Shown: one piece after another, positions 62,086 through 64,000 of the stretch
Layout of the letters: every line of letters begins with the position of its first letter
Numbering within the stretch: the stretch's first letter is position 1
Assembly (NCBI RefSeq): GCF_003386095.1
Contig: NZ_QREG01000004.1
Location: 248,001 to 312,000, forward strand
Reading direction: 5' to 3'
Length of the DNA stretch: 64,000 nt
DNA from: Marinoscillum furvescens DSM 4134
GTDB taxonomy: Bacteria; Bacteroidota; Bacteroidia; Cytophagales; Cyclobacteriaceae
Position numbers and translations under genes: made by a program
The notes under the pieces: generated by a model
The model's input: only the letters and a program-made list of their open reading frames with translations
The model's database searches: none
What the model was told of the DNA's origin: nothing

Positions 62086-62454
62086 ATGATCTGGTTAGAT
62101 TATCTGCTCACGGTGCTTCATTTGGTGGTTATACTCTTTGTCTTGCTGGGGTGGATACATCCACGTACCAGATGCCTACATCGGGTGGTTTTACTGTTAG
62201 TACTTGTTTCCTGGTTGCTCATTGGCTTTATAAAAGGTCAGTTGGGGTATTGTTTACTTACAGATTGGCACTGGGATATTAAAAGGGCTTTAGGGGAGCG
62301 GCATTTACCATCTTCATTCATAGAGTACATAGTAGAGCATCTTACCGGTGTGGATTTTTCGAAAATGGTAGTAGATACAGCTACAGTAGCGGGGTTAGTG
62401 CTAGCATTGGTTATGACGGGAGTATTTTGGTGGAAAGGGGGCAGGCGTACCTAA
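62086..62454 (+). CDS. DUF2784 family membrane protein
   Basis: A 122-residue inner-membrane protein with three hydrophobic segments (about 5-23, 33-52 and 97-117) and a cytosolic or periplasmic loop carrying CLLTDWHWDIKRALGE, the Cys-Leu-Thr-x-x-x-Trp pattern of DUF2784. Function of the family is unknown. It follows the ENPP gene by 29 bases. Confidence 0.8.
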   Translation: MIWLDYLLTVLHLVVILFVLLGWIHPRTRCLHRVVLLLVLVSWLLIGFIKGQLGYCLLTDWHWDIKRALGERHLPSSFIEYIVEHLTGVDFSKMVVDTATVAGLVLALVMTGVFWWKGGRRT

Positions 62455-62612
62455 AAATCTTTGTCACGAATGTGGTAGATGATCTTTACCTTTGCTAGAC
62501 TAAGCGAAGTGGTAGTGATAAATGTATCCATCCACAAAATATTCCCGATCAATCGAAAAGATTGGATTTGATTCTCCGCTATTGATAACTTGAGAATGAT
62601 CAACCTAAGCAC

Positions 62613-63014
62613 ATGAGAGAAAAGAAATATACAGTCCTCTACGTAGATGACGAACCAGCAAACCTGAGAAGTTTCAAGTCAGCATTTAGAAGATTATATA
62701 AAGTTCACATAGCTGATCACCCTCACAAAGGGATGGATATTGTAAAAGAAAACGATATCAATATTGTGGTTTCTGACCACCGAATGCCCGATCTCGTGGG
62801 TACCGATTTTTTACGAGAAGTGCATGAGTTTAACGACGACATCTGTCGGATCATTTTGAGTGGATTTGTGAAAAAGGAAGAGCTACAAGAGGCCAATGAG
62901 GAATTTGGTATTCATGCCTATATTTCCAAACCCTGGGATTTTGAGCACGTGCAGTCCATTTTCGAGCGACTGCTCAGCGGTGAAGGACAGCCGCAAAAAA
63001 TGACCTACGATTGA
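62613..63014 (+). CDS. Single-domain response regulator
   Basis: A 133-residue receiver domain with no output domain. The acidic pair is D12/D13 (YVDDEPANL), the phosphoacceptor is D55 (VSDHRMPD), the switch Ser is in ILSGF, and Lys is in YISKPWD near residue 105. The SKPWD ending is typical of receivers that pair with HD-GYP or histidine kinases. No partner kinase is adjacent. A -7-like TACCTTTG lies at 62487-62494. Confidence 0.93.
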   Translation: MREKKYTVLYVDDEPANLRSFKSAFRRLYKVHIADHPHKGMDIVKENDINIVVSDHRMPDLVGTDFLREVHEFNDDICRIILSGFVKKEELQEANEEFGIHAYISKPWDFEHVQSIFERLLSGEGQPQKMTYD

Positions 63015-63151
63015 TTCAAACCTGAAATAGGTTTCTAACTCTGAGAAAATTAGATCCATTTTTTACCTCCAGGAGCGGAGGATGGGAGAGGTATGCCTGC
63101 TTGATTTAGCTTCTAAAAAAAAATAAAAATATTTTTTCTCCTGTTTTAAAG

Positions 63152-63170
63152 TTTGGCACGGTTATCGCTT
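63152..63170 (+). promoter_or_regulatory. Sigma-54 (RpoN)-type promoter
   Basis: TTTGGCACGGTTATCGCTT: the TGGCACG -24 element is perfect, and the TCGCT -12 element differs from TTGCT by one base. GG (63155-63156) and GC (63167-63168) are spaced exactly as -24/-12 require, predicting transcription from about 63180. An A/T-rich stretch at 63115-63137 upstream would suit DNA bending by an IHF/HU-like protein. Confidence 0.6.
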
Positions 63171-63179
63171 AATTCAGGT

Positions 63180-63264
63180 CAAAGACGTAGTACTCTTTAT
63201 CATACTTTTTAGTTAGGTTAGGTTGGTGATAGGCCCCCTCCGCGATGAGGGGGTCTTTCTTTTT
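63180..63264 (+). ncRNA. Candidate sigma-54-dependent small RNA with intrinsic terminator
   Basis: About 85 nt from the predicted sigma-54 start to the end of a U-rich tract. The 3' end is a 10-bp hairpin, AGGCCCCCTC/GAGGGGGTCT with loop CGCGAT (63231-63256), followed by TTCTTTTT. No open reading frame of note fits between promoter and terminator. The next gene begins 88 bases further on, beyond the terminator, so the unit looks self-contained. Function and expression are untested. Confidence 0.5.
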
Positions 63265-63351
63265 ATAGCCCTGTAGTTTTGCGGGTTTACACCTTTCCAT
63301 ATTTCCTTCAAATCGAGTATATTCAGGGTTACACTAACCCATTGACGTCTT

Positions 63352-63744
63352 ATGAAAATCATCTTTGAATGGCTATTAAGCATATTAGCTGCTTTTTTGT
63401 TGCTTCAGACCTTGTTTTTTAAGTTTTCTGCCAGCGACGAAAGTGTGTACATTTTTACCCGAATAGGGTTAGAGCCATATGGTCGGATAGGCTCAGGAGT
63501 ATTAGAGCTCATAGCTGGTGTAATGCTGCTCAGCAATAAATACCGGGTATACGGTGCGCTCCTCGGAATGCTGGTAATATCTGGAGCTTTATTTTTTCAT
63601 TTAACTTCTCTGGGAATAGAGGTGCGTGGAGATGATGGCAGGCTCTTCTACTATGCGGTTACTGTTTTCATCTCATGTGCATTGCTCCTGTTCATACGTA
63701 AAAAAGAAATACCGCTGCTTGGAAGCAAGATTCAAAAATCATAA
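63352..63744 (+). CDS. DoxX-like membrane protein
   Basis: A 130-residue protein with four hydrophobic segments, opening FEWLLSILAAFLLLQTLFFKF and including GSGVLELIAGVMLLSNKYRVYGALLG, the layout of DoxX/MauE-like redox-associated membrane proteins. A basic C-terminal tail is cytosolic. No conserved Cys pair is visible, so a thiol-redox role is not shown. The helicase gene starts 24 bases after its stop. Confidence 0.75.
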   Translation: MKIIFEWLLSILAAFLLLQTLFFKFSASDESVYIFTRIGLEPYGRIGSGVLELIAGVMLLSNKYRVYGALLGMLVISGALFFHLTSLGIEVRGDDGRLFYYAVTVFISCALLLFIRKKEIPLLGSKIQKS

Positions 63745-63768
63745 AAGCGTATTCCTGGTTACCTATAG

Positions 63769-64000
63769 ATGAACGACAAACTGGCGCCGGCATATTACTG
63801 GTTTGCATCAAAAGGTTGGAGGCCGTTTCCATTTCAGGAACAGGCCTGGCGTGCGTATTTGGACGGTAAGAGTGGACTGCTCAATGCCCCAACAGGAAGC
63901 GGGAAGACCTATGCGCTGTGGATGCCTTGTTTGCTAGAGCATCTGGCATGCCACGATATTGCGGAAGTTACACCTGGTGTTCGGGTACTTTGGGTTACAC
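63769..64000 (+). CDS. Ligase-associated DEXH box helicase (Lhr-like), 3' end outside the window
   Basis: The first 77 codons of a superfamily 2 helicase. The Q-like motif region is GWRPFPFQEQAWRAYLDG and motif I (Walker A) is NAPTGSGKTYALW near residues 42-54. The opening matches the 'ligase-associated DNA damage response DEXH box helicase' group, usually encoded with an ATP-dependent DNA ligase, an exonuclease and a phosphoesterase. Those partners would lie beyond the window. Confidence 0.85.
   Translation, partial: MNDKLAPAYYWFASKGWRPFPFQEQAWRAYLDGKSGLLNAPTGSGKTYALWMPCLLEHLACHDIAEVTPGVRVLWVT

Overview
The window reads as a chromosomal segment of a marine-type Bacteroidota, most likely order Cytophagales. 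The evidence is a set of type IX secretion (T9SS) components and cargo (PorX, the plug protein, a PorP/SprF-like protein, one type A-tailed and one type B-tailed secreted protein), the Bacteroidota-specific LpxC-FabZ fusion, a DUF3276 PUR protein, a DUF5916 protein, -33/-7 promoter boxes of the TTTG/TAnnTTTG kind, and almost no classical Shine-Dalgarno sequences. Genus cannot be fixed from the sequence. I see no rRNA or tRNA gene, no CRISPR array and no complete insertion sequence.

Layout. 0-2 kb: the end of a T9SS cargo protein and a lipoprotein. 2-8 kb: two unrelated aconitases, AcnA and AcnB, divergently transcribed. 8-13.3 kb: LuxC-type acyl-CoA reductase, a divergent two-cluster ferredoxin, DUF58, PUR protein, an AI-2E family permease and YchF. 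13.4-15.5 kb: a stand-alone Cas6-like RNase convergently overlapping the T9SS plug gene. 15.5-20.4 kb: an ECF sigma factor overlapping a membrane-anchored protein with a barrel-like tail, a 38-residue membrane peptide, a 20-bp perfect inverted repeat and a DUF5916 protein. 20.5-25.8 kb: a deoxyhypusine synthase homologue, HPPD, DeoC, acylphosphatase and small secreted proteins. 25.9-31 kb: a tightly overlapped lipid A operon on the minus strand (HD hydrolase, LpxD, LpxC-FabZ, LpxA, ABC ATPase; every junction a 4-base overlap). 31-34.2 kb: PorX, TsaE and alanine dehydrogenase, also overlapping.

34.2-36.6 kb is the only clearly accessory stretch. It has an orphan antitoxin-like gene, a degenerate tandem array of about 20.6 bp per unit, two 96-bp copies of a hairpin-rich repeat in direct orientation, and between them an alpha/beta hydrolase and a toxin-antitoxin pair whose toxin survives only as its last 31 codons.

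36.7-43 kb: ValS, an MFS permease, fumarylacetoacetase and a flavin reductase (with HPPD, part of tyrosine breakdown). 43-50 kb: PorP/SprF plus a 1994-residue SprB-repeat adhesin. 50-57.4 kb: epimerase, CysH (behind a structured leader), a CrtI-like oxidoreductase, then a pterin-type cluster (eukaryote-like PTPS, FolE, an atypical SDR) and a second flavin reductase. 57.6-64 kb: a K+-dependent-type membrane pyrophosphatase, an ENPP-type phosphodiesterase, a single-domain response regulator, a candidate sigma-54-driven small RNA, a DoxX-like protein and the start of a ligase-associated DEXH helicase.

The observations I rate highest are the sigma-54 promoter/terminator unit near 63.2 kb, the 20.6-bp array and the repeat-flanked island at 34.6-36.5 kb, the orphan Cas6, the trimeric super-repeat in the adhesin, and the PTPS/FolE/SDR cluster with a missing SDR tyrosine.
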